A stretch of DNA of 63,855 nt from an uncultured Hungatella sp. (GCA_947066955.1 CAMTAF010000005.1:1-63855); one strand, 5' to 3'. Positions 7,849 to 18,032 are shown, counted from the stretch's first letter. Notes: generated by a model not told the origin, from the letters alone. Made by a program: numbers and translations.

Positions 7849-8559
7849 ATGAATAAGGAAAAGACAGCTGCCCTTAAGTATGGGTTTCCCAGAACAATTC
7901 CCGTGATGGTGGGGTATCTGTTCCTGGGGACAGCTTATGGGATCTTGATGAAGGTAAACGGGTTCGGGATCTGGTGGGTCCTGGCCATGAGCGTGCTGGT
8001 GTACGCGGGAAGCCTGCAGTATGTGGGGGTGACTTTTTTGGCCTCCATGGTGAGTCCGGCGTACGGATTTCTCATGGGCCTGATGATCAATGCCCGGCAC
8101 CTGTTCTACGGCATCTCTGTGCTGGAAAAATACAGGGGCCTGAAAAAATTCAGGGCCTACCTGATCTTTGCCCTGACGGATGAGACATTTTCCATTGTCT
8201 GCAGTGAGCGGATCCCTGCCCGCATTGACAGGGAGTGGGCGTACTTGTGGATTTCCCTTCTCAATCATATCTACTGGGTGACCGGGAGCGCTGTGGGAAA
8301 TATCCTGGGAGGTTTTATAAATTTTGACACCAAGGGCCTGGATTTTGCTCTGACGGCTCTGTTTGTGGTGATTTTTACGGACCAGTGGAAGAGCCAGAAG
8401 GATCACAGGCCCGCGCTTGCAGGGGTGTTCTGCTCAGTGGTCTGTGTGAGGGTGTTCGGGTCAGGGGCATTTATCATCCCCGCCATGGCAGGGATTCTGG
8501 CTATATTGAGCCTGTGGTACAAGGGAAAGAAAAAGAAGGAGGCAGAGAGTCTTGGATAA
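7849..8559 (+). CDS. azlC: AzlC family branched-chain amino acid exporter, large subunit
   Basis: 236 residues, with several hydrophobic helices and the family hallmarks [26 protein letters not shown] and the [15 protein letters not shown] block. AzlC with AzlD exports branched-chain amino acids and analogues such as azaleucine across the membrane. The C-terminus is Lys-rich. The last 8 nt overlap the azlD start, so translation is likely coupled. No azlB-type Lrp repressor is adjacent. Confidence 0.9.
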   Translation: MNKEKTAALKYGFPRTIPVMVGYLFLGTAYGILMKVNGFGIWWVLAMSVLVYAGSLQYVGVTFLASMVSPAYGFLMGLMINARHLFYGISVLEKYRGLKKFRAYLIFALTDETFSIVCSERIPARIDREWAYLWISLLNHIYWVTGSAVGNILGGFINFDTKGLDFALTALFVVIFTDQWKSQKDHRPALAGVFCSVVCVRVFGSGAFIIPAMAGILAILSLWYKGKKKKEAESLG

Positions 8560-8890
8560 AACCGCGATTATAAGAGGAGCCTTGATCGTGGCGGCTCTGG
8601 CGGCGGCTACGATGATTACCCGGTTTCTCCCGTTTCTTATGTTTCCCCGGGGAAAGAAGATCCCCGGCTATGTAGAGTACCTGGGAAAGACCCTGCCCTG
8701 CGCTACCATCGGCCTTTTGGTGGTGTACTGCTTAAAGGATGTGGATGTGTGGTCGGGAAGCCATGGGCTGCCGGAACTCATAGCCGTAGCTGTCATTGTG
8801 GTGCTCCACTGGTGGAAGGGCAGTTCCCTCCTGAGCATCGGCGTGGGGACGGCGGTATATATGGTGCTGGTTCAGACAGTGTTTGTGTAG
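8552..8890 (+). CDS. azlD: AzlD family branched-chain amino acid exporter, small subunit
   Basis: 112 residues from a TTG start within the end of azlC. Four hydrophobic helices and the motif [14 protein letters not shown] are typical of AzlD, the partner of AzlC. An AAGGAGG lies 11 nt upstream, inside azlC, supporting the TTG start. Confidence 0.88.
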   Translation: MDKTAIIRGALIVAALAAATMITRFLPFLMFPRGKKIPGYVEYLGKTLPCATIGLLVVYCLKDVDVWSGSHGLPELIAVAVIVVLHWWKGSSLLSIGVGTAVYMVLVQTVFV

Positions 8891-8909
8891 AGAAATCCAG
8901 GGATCCGGT

Positions 8910-8949
8910 GCAGCCGGGCAGGGAGGACAGATCTTCCCTGCCCGGCTGC
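8910..8949 (+). terminator. Strong inverted repeat between azlD and the small minus-strand gene
   Basis: A 15-bp perfect stem (8910-8924 with 8935-8949, GCAGCCGGGCAGGGA and its complement) with a 10-nt loop. No long T-run follows on either strand, so it may be a weak or factor-assisted terminator serving both converging units. Confidence 0.6.
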
Positions 8950-8961
8950 GTATGGGCCGGA

Positions 8962-9138
8962 TTATTTTCCCTCCGGATTTTTGCCCTTTGGGGGAGTCAT
9001 GAAGGGGTAGATATCCTCGTAGGATTCCACCTGGGAGTCTGACTGGGGGAGAGCCGGGATCAGCCCGGTGCATTCAGTGGCCGAGGCCACGGGAGTCCCC
9101 ATAAGGTCGTCCTCTTCATCGTCTAAAAATATATTCAT
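8962..9138 (-). CDS. Small acidic hypothetical protein
   Basis: A 58-codon frame from an ATG at 9138, with GAGGTG upstream. The N-terminus is strongly acidic (MNIFLDDEEDDL) and the C-terminus is Pro/Lys rich (YPFMTPPKGKNPEGK). It has no membrane segment and no family I recognise. It follows pyrG on the same strand 47 nt later and may be co-transcribed with it. A good ribosome site and a clean stop support it as a real gene. Confidence 0.55.
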   Translation of the reverse strand: MNIFLDDEEDDLMGTPVASATECTGLIPALPQSDSQVESYEDIYPFMTPPKGKNPEGK

Positions 9139-9185
9139 CTCTGTTCACCTCGGGATTAGTGTGGCCAAAACAGAGCAAACTATAC

Positions 9186-10799
9186 TTAAGATTTCTGCGC
9201 AGCGTATTTTAAGGCAGCTTCAATGAATCCCCGAAATAGAGGATGAGGCTTGTTGGGGCGGGATTTAAATTCAGGGTGGGCCTGAGTCGCCACAAACCAG
9301 GGGTGTTCGGGAAGCTCGATCATTTCCACGATCCGCCCGTCCGGGGAGATGCCGGACAAGAGCATGCCGCTGGCGGACAGAGTGCTGCGAAAATCATTGT
9401 TTACCTCATAGCGGTGCCTGTGGCGCTCATGGATGGTCTCCTGACCGTAGAGCTGACGGGCTTTTGAGTCGCGATCCAGGACGCAGGGGTAGGAGCCCAG
9501 CCGCAGGGTGCCGCCGATATTCTCCACTCCGTCCTGTTCCGGCATAAGGTGGATGACAGGGTAATGGGTGGAGGGGTCCAGCTCCACGCTGTGGGCGCCG
9601 GTGAGTCCCACCACATTCCGGACAAATTCCACGATGGCCAGCTGCATTCCCAGGCAGAGGCCAAGGTAAGGAATTTTCTTTTCCCTGGCATATCGGATAG
9701 CCGTGAGCATGCCGTCTATGCCCCGGCTTCCGAACCCTCCGGGAACCAGGATTCCCTGGACGCCTGCCAGAAGTTCTTCCACATTTTCACGGGTCACGGT
9801 CTCCGAGTCGATCCACTGGATGGTGACCTTGGCATGGTTGGCCACGCCGCCGTGTTTTAAGGCTTCCACCACGGAGATATAGGCGTCGTGGAGCTGGGTA
9901 TATTTGCCTACCAGAGCCACGGTGACTTCTGTCCTGGGGTGTTTCCAGGCGTGGATCATGGCCTTCCACTCTGTCAGATCAGGCTCCGGACAGGGGAGGT
10001 TCAGGCACTGGCAGGCCGCCTGGGCTAAGTGTTCCTCCTCCATGGCCAGAGGGGCCTCATAGAGAAGGTCCACATCCAGGTTCTGGAGCACATGGGTCTG
10101 GGGCACATTGCAGAATAAAGCGATCTTGCCGCGGATCTGGTCGTCTAAAGGATGTTCGGTGCGGCAGACGATAATGTCCGGCTGGATGCCCATGCCCTGA
10201 AGATTCTTTACACTGGCCTGGGTGGGCTTTGTCTTCAGCTCTCCGGAGGCCTTCAGATAGGGGATAAGGGTGACGTGAATCAGGACGGCGTTGTCAGAGC
10301 CGACATCGTATTGGAACTGGCGGATAGCCTCAAGAAACGGCTGGCTTTCGATATCGCCTACGGTGCCGCCAACCTCGATGATGGCGATCTCCGTGTCAGT
10401 GTCAGAATAATTGCGGTGAAAACGGCTTTTGATCTCATTGGTGATATGGGGGATGACCTGGACGGTGCCGCCGCCGTAGTCGCCCCGGCGCTCTTTGGAT
10501 AAAACAGACCAGTAGACTTTTCCGGTGGTGACATTGGAATTTTTTGTCAGGTTCTCGTCAATGAACCGCTCGTAGTGGCCAAGGTCCAGGTCCGTCTCCG
10601 CGCCGTCATCGGTCACGAATACCTCTCCGTGCTGGACGGGGTTCATGGTTCCGGGGTCAATGTTGATATAGGGATCAAATTTCTGCATGGTGACTTTGTA
10701 GCCGCGGGCTTTCAGCAGGCGTCCCAGGGACGCGGCGGTAATGCCCTTTCCCAGGCCGGAAACAACTCCGCCGGTGACAAAAACATACTTCACAGACAT
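9186..10799 (-). CDS. pyrG: CTP synthase
   Basis: 537 residues, the normal length. The N-terminal amidoligase domain begins with [26 protein letters not shown] and contains the [15 protein letters not shown] loop; the C-terminal class I glutaminase has the PGGFGSRG oxyanion region, nucleophile Cys in LCLGMQLA and the AHPEFKSRP ending with His and Glu. It makes CTP from UTP with glutamine and ATP in the cytosol. A TATAAT-type -10 lies on the minus strand near 10850. No reiterative-transcription GGGC start or leader terminator of the Bacillus type is obvious. Confidence 0.97.
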   Translation of the reverse strand: MSVKYVFVTGGVVSGLGKGITAASLGRLLKARGYKVTMQKFDPYINIDPGTMNPVQHGEVFVTDDGAETDLDLGHYERFIDENLTKNSNVTTGKVYWSVLSKERRGDYGGGTVQVIPHITNEIKSRFHRNYSDTDTEIAIIEVGGTVGDIESQPFLEAIRQFQYDVGSDNAVLIHVTLIPYLKASGELKTKPTQASVKNLQGMGIQPDIIVCRTEHPLDDQIRGKIALFCNVPQTHVLQNLDVDLLYEAPLAMEEEHLAQAACQCLNLPCPEPDLTEWKAMIHAWKHPRTEVTVALVGKYTQLHDAYISVVEALKHGGVANHAKVTIQWIDSETVTRENVEELLAGVQGILVPGGFGSRGIDGMLTAIRYAREKKIPYLGLCLGMQLAIVEFVRNVVGLTGAHSVELDPSTHYPVIHLMPEQDGVENIGGTLRLGSYPCVLDRDSKARQLYGQETIHERHRHRYEVNNDFRSTLSASGMLLSGISPDGRIVEMIELPEHPWFVATQAHPEFKSRPNKPHPLFRGFIEAALKYAAQKS

Positions 10800-10933
10800 A
10801 ATCTACAACCTCCTTCAGCATTTGGGGTGCAAAAAAATAACTTCCCAATTATACAACGATGCCTGTGAGAAATCCAGAGTTTTTTTCAAATATCCTGATT
10901 ACGAAAATTTATAATTTTTTTAGGACACTTTCC

Positions 10934-10962
10934 TTGATTTATGGGGAGACTGACACTATAAT
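10934..10962 (+). promoter_or_regulatory. Promoter for ftsH
   Basis: TTGATT (10934-10939) and TATAAT (10957-10962) are 17 nt apart. A fragment resembling the right arm of repeat family B (CACGGCGCGTGCCGATAAAG, near 10993-11012) lies in the leader. Confidence 0.78.
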
Positions 10963-11049
10963 AGTAAAGTATACCCTTAAAGCAGGAAGGCGGCACGGCG
11001 CGTGCCGATAAAGAGGGAGGCAGTTTTTTGAATAGGAGAATTGGGATTT

Positions 11050-12963
11050 ATGGACAACAATAGCAACAAAGGCGACGGCAGGAATTCCGGCCAGGGGCAG
11101 ACCATGCTGATCATACTGATCGCGGCGCTGATCACATTTGTCAGCATCTTTAAGATGGGAGACTACTTAAACGGAAAGCGGAGCACCCAGGAGATCCCCT
11201 ACAGCGAGTTTGTGCAGGCGCTGGAGGATGGAAAGGTAAAGGAGGTCCGGGTGAGCGGTTCTGAGGTGTACTTCAGGACCAGGGAGGACGCGGATGGGTA
11301 CCGGCCGGGCATTGAGTACATTTCTGTCAGGATGGAAGGAGGAGACCAGCTGACCCGCAGACTGGTGGAGGCGGGAGTTGAGGGACGCCAGGAGAATGCC
11401 AGCAACAGCGTGTGGCTGGAGAATCTCATCAGCTTTGCCCTGATGTTCGGTTTTTTGATCTTCTTTATGAATTTTATGATGAAGCGCATGGGCGGCGGCG
11501 GGATCATGGGCGTAGGCAAGAGCACGGCCAAGATGCACATGCAGAAGGAGACGGGAGTCACTTTCATGGATGTGGCCGGTGAGGACGAGGCCAAGGAATC
11601 TTTGGTGGAGATCGTGGATTTTCTCCACAATCCGGGAAGATACACCCACATCGGCGCCAAGCTTCCCAAGGGCGCTCTCTTGGTAGGCCCTCCGGGAACC
11701 GGCAAGACCCTTCTGGCCAAAGCTGTGGCAGGGGAGGCCAAGGTGCCCTTCTACTCCCTGTCCGGATCCGATTTTGTGGAGATGTTTGTGGGCGTGGGAG
11801 CTTCCCGGGTCCGGGATCTGTTCAAGCAGGCCCAGGATAACGCCCCCTGCATTATTTTCATCGACGAGGTGGATGCCATCGGCAAGAGCCGGGATTCCCG
11901 TTACGGCGGCGGCAATGACGAGAGGGAGCAGACCTTAAATCAGCTTCTGTCGGAGATGGATGGCTTTGATTCCTCCAAAGGGCTTCTGGTGCTGGCCGCT
12001 ACCAACCGGCCGGAGATCCTGGACCCGGCTCTTTTGCGCCCGGGCCGTTTTGACAGGCGGATTATCGTGGATAAACCGGATTTAAAGGGCCGTGTGAACA
12101 TCCTGAAGGTACATGCCAAGAATGTGGCTTTGGATGAGACGGTGGATCTGGAGGCCATCGCCCTGGCCACCTCCGGAGCCGTGGGCTCCGACCTTGCCAA
12201 CATGATCAATGAGGCGGCCATCCTGGCGGTGAAGAACGGCAGGGCGGCGGTGAGCCAGAAGGATCTGTTTGAGGCAGTGGAAGTGGTGCTGGTGGGAAAG
12301 GAGAAGAAAGACCGGGTGCTGAGCAAGGAAGAGAGGCGCATCGTGTCTTACCATGAGGTGGGTCATGCCCTGGTCAGCGCCCTTCAAAAGGATGCGGAGC
12401 CGGTGCAGAAGATCACCATCATCCCCAGGACCATGGGGGCTTTGGGATATGTGATGCAGGTGCCGGAGGAGGAGAAGTTCCTCAACACGGAGAAGGAACT
12501 GCGGGCCATGCTGGTGGGATGCTTAGGCGGCAGGGCGGCAGAGGAGCTGGTGTTTGAGACCGTGACCACAGGCGCGGCCAATGACATCGAGAAGGCGACC
12601 AAAATCGCCAGGGCCATGGTGACCCAGTACGGAATGTCGGAGCGGTTCGGCCTTATGGGCCTGGCAACCCAGGAGGATCAGTACTTAAGCGGCCGCATGG
12701 TGCTTAACTGCGGCGAGGCCACTGCGGCAGAGATTGACCAGGAAGTCATGAAGATGCTCAAAGCTGCCTACGAGGAGGCCAAGAGGCTCCTGAGGGAGAA
12801 CCGGGCTATCATGGACAAGATTGCGGAGTTCCTGATTGAGAAGGAGACCATCACCGGCAAAGAGTTTATGAAGATCTTCCACGAGTGCAAAGGAATCCCG
12901 GAGGAGAGCCGGGAGGCCGGGGAAGAAGAGAAGAAGGAAATGCCCTGTAATACAGAGCATTAA
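11050..12963 (+). CDS. ftsH: ATP-dependent zinc metalloprotease FtsH
   Basis: 637 residues from the ATG at 11050; a TTG 9 nt upstream is too close to the AGGAGA site. Two membrane segments (about residues 18-36 and 115-135) flank a short external domain. The AAA+ core has Walker A GPPGTGKT (about 213), Walker [13 protein letters not shown] and the second region of homology at RPGRFDRR. The zinc site HEVGH lies near residue 435. It forms a membrane hexamer that degrades misfolded membrane and regulatory proteins. The gene is monocistronic with its own terminator. Confidence 0.97.
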   Translation: MDNNSNKGDGRNSGQGQTMLIILIAALITFVSIFKMGDYLNGKRSTQEIPYSEFVQALEDGKVKEVRVSGSEVYFRTREDADGYRPGIEYISVRMEGGDQLTRRLVEAGVEGRQENASNSVWLENLISFALMFGFLIFFMNFMMKRMGGGGIMGVGKSTAKMHMQKETGVTFMDVAGEDEAKESLVEIVDFLHNPGRYTHIGAKLPKGALLVGPPGTGKTLLAKAVAGEAKVPFYSLSGSDFVEMFVGVGASRVRDLFKQAQDNAPCIIFIDEVDAIGKSRDSRYGGGNDEREQTLNQLLSEMDGFDSSKGLLVLAATNRPEILDPALLRPGRFDRRIIVDKPDLKGRVNILKVHAKNVALDETVDLEAIALATSGAVGSDLANMINEAAILAVKNGRAAVSQKDLFEAVEVVLVGKEKKDRVLSKEERRIVSYHEVGHALVSALQKDAEPVQKITIIPRTMGALGYVMQVPEEEKFLNTEKELRAMLVGCLGGRAAEELVFETVTTGAANDIEKATKIARAMVTQYGMSERFGLMGLATQEDQYLSGRMVLNCGEATAAEIDQEVMKMLKAAYEEAKRLLRENRAIMDKIAEFLIEKETITGKEFMKIFHECKGIPEESREAGEEEKKEMPCNTEH

Positions 12964-13004
12964 AAAGCGGCGTGATCCCTATAAAAGGGGTTACGCCGCT
13001 TTTT
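12962..13004 (+). terminator. Intrinsic terminator of ftsH
   Basis: AAAAAGCGGCGT and ACGCCGCTTTTT arms (12962-12979 with 12987-13004) flank a short loop, ending in T5. A family A repeat starts at the next base. Confidence 0.92.
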
Positions 13005-13078
13005 ATGCGCACGGGCCCCGAGAGGAGGTTTGTCAGCAGAGCTGACCGGGGCCCAGCGCGGCGAGCAGGGGGCGGGCT
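13005..13078 (+). repeat. Family A2 structured repeat
   Basis: Begins ATGCGCACGGGCCCC directly after the ftsH terminator. Outer arms GGGCCCCG/CGGGGCCC enclose GTCAGC-AGA-GCTGAC. The sequence differs from the family A1 arms but the pairing is kept. The second hairpin is truncated at the end of the neighbouring reductase gene. Confidence 0.75.
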
Positions 13079-13081
13079 AGG

Positions 13082-15229
13082 CTATTTGGCAGCTGCGGAT
13101 GCGTTCTGGCCGGCGATTCTTCCGAAGGTGAAGATATCGGCTTCCGCGTTGCCGCCCAACCGGTTGCCTGCGTGGATGCCGCCTGTGACTTCACCGGCTG
13201 CCCACAGGCCCGGGATCACGTTGCCCTCTGTATCCAGAACAGCGGCATCGGTGTTGATGACTACGCCGCCCATGGTGTGGTGGAGGGAGGCTTTTCTCGG
13301 GGAGATGCAGATGCCCACGGTGTCGTCCGCTTCGATGGCTTCCAGGTCGATGGCGCCGGAGAGGACTTCCTTGCCGAAATCGTCATCTTTCTGGGCCTCC
13401 ACATAGCTGTTGTAGGTCTCGATGGTGGCCCGGAGGGCTTCCTCTGTGAAGGCAGGGGCAGCGCCGCCGGCAGAGGTCTTGGTGGCTTCCGCCAGCTCGG
13501 CCAGGGTAGAGCCGTACCAGATGTGGCCGTTTTCCACAAGCTTTGACGGGACAGCGCCGAAAGTGGCGGGTTCGTCGTAAGCCAATCCCTTGCACACGCC
13601 GTTTTCGTCAGTGGGACCGGCATAAATAATATAGAAGATGCCGTTTTCCTGCTCCAGGGAGGCCAGGGTGAGAACGTCTCTCTCCGCGTACTCATTGACA
13701 AAACGGTTTCCGGATGCGTCGATCCAGATCTGTTCAGAGGCATCGCCCCACAGTCCGTCTGTCATGGTTCCCTTGAGGGCCGAGGAGGACGGCATCATCT
13801 GGGCGATCTCCAGGCCTGTGGTATCAGCGCCGATGTCGGTGGCCATAAGGATGCCGTCGCCGGTGTTGGTGCCCACGTTGGTGGTCAGAGTGTGGTCGGA
13901 CAGGCTGTCGCCCCAGTATTTGTCATATTCTTTTACCATAGGCGCGTTGGCGCAGTAGCCGCCGCTGGCCAGGATGACGCCCTGGGAAGCATTGATGGTG
14001 ACCTTGGTGCCGTCGGCCTGGACAGCCTCAGCCCCTGTCACTTTTCCGCTGTCATCGGTCAGAAGGGAGACAGCCGCGGTCTCGGTGTAGATCTCTACGC
14101 CCTCGGCCTTGGCAGCCTCGGAGAGAGAGCTGATGAGAGAGGTGCCTGCCGGGAAGGGATGGGTCCTGGGCCACATGGCTCCCAGAACCGTGAACAGGGG
14201 AGCGCCTGAGCCGCTGCTCACATCAAGCCCCAGGGTCTTCAGCCAGTTAAAAGTCTCAAGAGAATTTTCCGTCAAAGTCTTTGCGAGATCAAGGTCAGAG
14301 GCGATCCAGGTGCCGTCGTTGAGCTGGCGGAGGCCTCCGGTGTAGATGTGCCACATATGTAAAGCAGTGGAGTCAAAACCGGGCATATCCGCGCCTGGGG
14401 TCTTGCCTTCATTGGCTGCATAGAAATCCTTGATATCTGTCTGAAGCTGGGTCAGAACCTCCTCCCACTGGGGGAACTGGTCAAAACGGAGAGACTCATC
14501 CCCGGGATCCAAAGCCAGGTAAGAGTCCAGGGTGTTCTTCTGGGCCTCTGTGAGAACCGCGGTCTCCTGGGCCTGGGGATCAACGGTGTTGTAGGCACCC
14601 CCGGCCATCATGGTGTTGCCGCCTAAGAAGGAACTTTTCTCAATGAGAATGACTTTGGAGCCGTTCTGGGCCGCTGTTGCCGCAGAGCTTAAGCCTGCGC
14701 CGCCGCCGCCCACTACCAGGATGTCCGTATCCCATATCTGGTTGACGCCGGGCTGGGCGGTGTAGGCATTAGCCTTGAGCACATCCATGTCAAGACCGGC
14801 CTCTTTGGCCGCGTTCTCGGCTGCGGCCATGATGGCGCGGCTGGCGAAGGTTGCCCCTGTTACTGCGTCTAAAGTGGTTGTCTGGTGGTTTACGATCTGA
14901 TTGGGGATCCTGGCTACGGCAACATCGGCAACCCCGGCCGTCTCCTGATGTTCTGTGACAACGGCGTTGGTGATTACGCCATCCTTGATGGTCAGTTCCA
15001 CGGACACGGGCCCCTGCATGCCTGAGGAAGTGCCGGTAAATGTGCCGGAAATTCCCGCGTTGGGGGAAGCCGTGGTCTCCGGAGGCGCCGTGGTTTCCGG
15101 GGCCTGAGCCTGGGACTGGGCCTGAGTGGTGTCTGCCGGAGCGGTATCGGCAGCAGTGCCGGAGGAACAGCCGGCCAGGCTCACGGCCATGGTCAGGCAC
15201 AATCCGGCAGATAGGATTCGTTTCTTCAT
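13082..15229 (-). CDS. Exported flavin-dependent fumarate/urocanate-reductase-like lipoprotein
   Basis: 715 residues. A signal peptide ends in LAGC, giving a lipoprotein, followed by a Thr/Ala/Pro spacer. Residues about 60-145 are an FMN_bind domain with the flavin attachment motif DAVTGAT, where the last Thr carries FMN covalently. Residues about 165-715 form an FAD_binding_2 reductase with the dinucleotide motif ILVVGGGGAGLSSA and the C-terminal HAGNRLGGNAEADIFTFGRIAG. Relatives reduce fumarate, urocanate or similar acceptors at the outer cell face with electrons from a flavin chain. The actual acceptor is unknown. Confidence 0.88.
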   Translation of the reverse strand: MKKRILSAGLCLTMAVSLAGCSSGTAADTAPADTTQAQSQAQAPETTAPPETTASPNAGISGTFTGTSSGMQGPVSVELTIKDGVITNAVVTEHQETAGVADVAVARIPNQIVNHQTTTLDAVTGATFASRAIMAAAENAAKEAGLDMDVLKANAYTAQPGVNQIWDTDILVVGGGGAGLSSAATAAQNGSKVILIEKSSFLGGNTMMAGGAYNTVDPQAQETAVLTEAQKNTLDSYLALDPGDESLRFDQFPQWEEVLTQLQTDIKDFYAANEGKTPGADMPGFDSTALHMWHIYTGGLRQLNDGTWIASDLDLAKTLTENSLETFNWLKTLGLDVSSGSGAPLFTVLGAMWPRTHPFPAGTSLISSLSEAAKAEGVEIYTETAAVSLLTDDSGKVTGAEAVQADGTKVTINASQGVILASGGYCANAPMVKEYDKYWGDSLSDHTLTTNVGTNTGDGILMATDIGADTTGLEIAQMMPSSSALKGTMTDGLWGDASEQIWIDASGNRFVNEYAERDVLTLASLEQENGIFYIIYAGPTDENGVCKGLAYDEPATFGAVPSKLVENGHIWYGSTLAELAEATKTSAGGAAPAFTEEALRATIETYNSYVEAQKDDDFGKEVLSGAIDLEAIEADDTVGICISPRKASLHHTMGGVVINTDAAVLDTEGNVIPGLWAAGEVTGGIHAGNRLGGNAEADIFTFGRIAGQNASAAAK

Positions 15230-15266
15230 GATTGATCTCCTCCCTTTATCGATTGATTATAGGTAA

Positions 15267-15295
15267 ATTATACCTTATGAGAAGATATGCGTCAA
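15267..15295 (-). promoter_or_regulatory. Promoter for the flavin reductase lipoprotein
   Basis: On the minus strand TTGACG (15295-15290) and TATAAT (15272-15267) are 17 nt apart, about 35 nt from the ATG. GGAGGAGA is the ribosome site. Confidence 0.78.
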
Positions 15296-15529
15296 CTTCT
15301 GGTTTTCCCCTTTTAAGCAAAGGAAATCATCAGGCGATCAAGGACCGAATTTATACAAAATCGATAAATGAGAGCCTGAAAATTGCCTTTAATGCAGAAA
15401 TTTGAACAATACATGGAGAAAACGTGACATTTAAAACATAAATAATATAATAAAGTAAAAATGTAGATAAAAATGTAATGATTTAGTTGTGATAATTTAA
15501 CAAAAATATAAAAAAGAATAAGTTTATTA

Positions 15530-15559
15530 GTGACAAATAGCCCAATATTATGCTATACT
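15530..15559 (+). promoter_or_regulatory. Promoter of the sugar ABC operon
   Basis: GTGACA (15530-15535), an extended -10 (TGC before TATACT, 15554-15559) and an 18-nt spacer. The leader holds an inverted repeat ATATTAC/GTAATAT near 15630. The A+T-rich stretch 15296-15529 shows nothing else that I can name. Confidence 0.55.
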
Positions 15560-15680
15560 AATTATGAAATAAAAAAGTTTGTCACACTTTACAGTGATAA
15601 ACCAGACGGCCGGATTTCATATATTACATTTTTATCGTAATATAAAATCTCAAAACGCAAATTAAAAAGGAGAGGACAAC

Positions 15681-17021
15681 ATGAAGAAAAGGATTTCAGC
15701 GTTATTGGCAGCAGCTTTACTGGCAGGAGCTTTAAGCGGGTGCGGAGGCAGCTCTTCTGATCAGGCAGGCACAGCAACAGGAGGACAGACCTCATCTGCG
15801 GCAGGCGGGCAGACCTCATCTGCGGCAGGCGCCGGCGAGTCCAAGGCAGAGGCCTCCGGGGACAGAGTCACCATCAAGTTTGTCAACGGCTTTACAGGCG
15901 GAGACGGCGGCTTTATGACCAAGATCGTGGATGGATTTAACGAGTCTCAGTCCCAGTATTTTGTTGACCAGCTGATCACTGACGATCACTACACCAAGTT
16001 TAAGTCTGACAAGTTCGATCTGGTGATCATGCACGCGGACTGGCTGAGCACTTATATTCCCGACGGGCTGATCCGCCCTGTGGACGATCTGTACGAGAAG
16101 GCGGGGCTGAGCATTGACGACTGGGCCGAGGTTACCAAGAGCTATGTTCAGGTGGACGGCAAGCTGTGGGCGTTTCCTCTGGACAACTTCGGATATGTGA
16201 TGTTCTACAACAAACAGTATGTGGACACGCCGCCTACCAACTATGAAGAGCTGAAGGCCCTGTCCGAGAAGCTGGATTCCGCTAACACCAACGTGTGGGC
16301 CATGGGCATGCCGCTTGCGGGCGAGACTCAGTGGACCCTCATGAGCCTGCTGGCGCAGTATGACTATGATTATATGGGCGACGGATATCTGGACTTCAAC
16401 AGCCCGGAGGCAGCGGATATTCTGATGAACGTGCACAAGTGGATCTACGAGGATGGCATCAGCCCGGCTAATTTGGGAGTTGACGACCACTGCAACCTGT
16501 TTATCACCACGGCGGATGCGGACACCATGCAGATGGCTCTTTCCCTGACAGGACCCTGGGATTACAGCAACTTTGCGGCAGTGTTAGGCGACGACCTTGG
16601 CATCGCTCCAGTTCCTGTATTCGGCAATCATCAGGCAGTCAACGGATCCGGACACAACTTCGCGGTATCCTCCGCCTGCGAGGATGAGGCGGTTCTGGAC
16701 GGCATCGCGGCGTTTATGAAGTATGTGTACCAGCCGGATGTCCTGCTGAACTGGGCGGACGCGGGCCAGGCACCCAACTTTAAGGCAGCCATGGAAGCAG
16801 TAAAGGCACAGCCGGACAAGTATGCCACAGCCGTGAATACCTATAAGATCATCAACGACATCAAGGTTCTCCCTTCTTTCTACAATGTTAGAAACCAGGT
16901 GACCAATTTAAAGGAAACCGTATGGACAGAGATTGTGACCAATCCGGGCCTGACCTCTGAGACCCTGCTTCCGTTCCTGGAGAAAGCTACCAAGTACGCC
17001 GAGGAGATGGCGGAACAGTAA
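15681..17021 (+). CDS. ABC transporter sugar-binding lipoprotein
   Basis: 446 residues. The signal peptide ends LSGC, then a Ser/Gly/Gln spacer with a duplicated GGQTSSAA unit. The rest has the family 1 solute-binding fold (NGFTGGDGGFMTKIVDGFNESQ start, and VMFYNKQYVDTPPTNYEEL in the mid-region). It captures an oligosaccharide or related solute outside the membrane for the two permeases that follow. No ATPase gene is in the operon, so a shared MsmK-type ATPase is expected elsewhere. A hairpin after the stop probably keeps the binding protein more abundant than the permeases. Confidence 0.9.
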   Translation: MKKRISALLAAALLAGALSGCGGSSSDQAGTATGGQTSSAAGGQTSSAAGAGESKAEASGDRVTIKFVNGFTGGDGGFMTKIVDGFNESQSQYFVDQLITDDHYTKFKSDKFDLVIMHADWLSTYIPDGLIRPVDDLYEKAGLSIDDWAEVTKSYVQVDGKLWAFPLDNFGYVMFYNKQYVDTPPTNYEELKALSEKLDSANTNVWAMGMPLAGETQWTLMSLLAQYDYDYMGDGYLDFNSPEAADILMNVHKWIYEDGISPANLGVDDHCNLFITTADADTMQMALSLTGPWDYSNFAAVLGDDLGIAPVPVFGNHQAVNGSGHNFAVSSACEDEAVLDGIAAFMKYVYQPDVLLNWADAGQAPNFKAAMEAVKAQPDKYATAVNTYKIINDIKVLPSFYNVRNQVTNLKETVWTEIVTNPGLTSETLLPFLEKATKYAEEMAEQ

Positions 17022-17030
17022 GTGACCTAT

Positions 17031-17068
17031 GCCCGCGCGCCGCAGGGATGCGCACGGGCTTTGCTTTT
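17031..17068 (+). terminator. Intra-operon stem-loop behind the binding-protein gene
   Basis: GCCCGCGCGC (17031-17040) pairs with GCGCACGGGC (17050-17059), followed by TTTGCTTTT. Its position between binding protein and first permease is that of a partial terminator or mRNA-stabilising hairpin. Confidence 0.6.
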
Positions 17069-17129
17069 ACAGGAGGATTCAAGGACAGGATTATTCAATT
17101 TACACAGGCAAGTCAAACGGAGGGATCGC

Positions 17130-18020
17130 GTGAAAGTTAAGAAGAGTACCGCATTTGCGTTTGTAGTTCCATTTCTCGTCTTTTTTATGGCATTTTGGGT
17201 AATTCCATTTGTCTATGGACTGTATATCAGCCTGCACAAGTACAGTTTCGCCGTGGGCAGGCAGGAATTTGTAGGATTAAAGAACTATGCCAGAATTCTC
17301 GCCGGGGATTCCATCCACAAGGAAGCCTTTTACCTGGGCATGGGCAACACCATTAAGTTCGTGATCTGCACGGTCCCCATCCTGGTGCTGGGAAGCCTGG
17401 CCCTGGCTCTGATCGTCAATGAGCTGCCGGAGAAGGTAAAGAAGTACTACAGGGCAGTCTATTTTGCTTCTTATTCGGTATCTGTAACAGCGGTGGCTTC
17501 CACCTTTGTGTGGCTGATGAAGGGAAACGGAGGTTATCTCAACAATCTTATGAAGAAGCTGGGGCTGATCAGCGAGCCTATATACTGGCTGGAAAAAGAG
17601 CCTTTCGTGTGGATCACCCTGACGGTCGCCACCATCTGGTGGACCGTAGGGTACAACATGATGCTCTACATCAGCGCTCTCAACGAGATCGACGAGCAGA
17701 TGTACGAAGCGGCCAGAGTGGACGGCGGAGGATATTGGAAGACCCTGATCTACATTACGCTGCCCAACATCAAGTCAACCTTTTACTTCATCCTCATGAC
17801 CACGGTGATCGCGTCATTCAACGTCTACGGCCAGACAAGGCTGATCACCCAGGGAGGGCCGGGAGAGTCCACCAAATCCGTGATCATGGTTATAAACTCC
17901 ACCATATTGACAAACAATAACTTAGGCATCGGGACCGCCATGGCTATCCTCATGGGAGTGGTGATCCTCATCTGTACCCTGGGACAGAACTGGCTCACAA
18001 GAGAGCGGGACAATTTATAG
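17130..18020 (+). CDS. ABC sugar permease, MalF/UgpA type
   Basis: 296 residues from the GTG at 17130, which has GGAGGG 5 nt upstream; the open frame reaches further back but through the intercistronic hairpin. Six membrane helices, and the EAA loop (YEAARVDGGGYWKTLIYITLP) that contacts the ATPase. It forms the channel with the next gene product. Confidence 0.9.
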   Translation: MKVKKSTAFAFVVPFLVFFMAFWVIPFVYGLYISLHKYSFAVGRQEFVGLKNYARILAGDSIHKEAFYLGMGNTIKFVICTVPILVLGSLALALIVNELPEKVKKYYRAVYFASYSVSVTAVASTFVWLMKGNGGYLNNLMKKLGLISEPIYWLEKEPFVWITLTVATIWWTVGYNMMLYISALNEIDEQMYEAARVDGGGYWKTLIYITLPNIKSTFYFILMTTVIASFNVYGQTRLITQGGPGESTKSVIMVINSTILTNNNLGIGTAMAILMGVVILICTLGQNWLTRERDNL

Positions 18021-18032
18021 GAGGACACCGGA

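Noticed and set aside
7750-8406. Upstream extension of the radical SAM frame to 530 codons
   Set aside because: The extension runs antisense to azlC, crosses the azlCD promoter and has no recognisable domain; the ATG at 7749 fits the family N-terminus.
15296-15529. Riboswitch between the reductase and ABC operons
   Set aside because: The region is A+T-rich and upstream of the plus-strand promoter; I see no conserved helix pattern.
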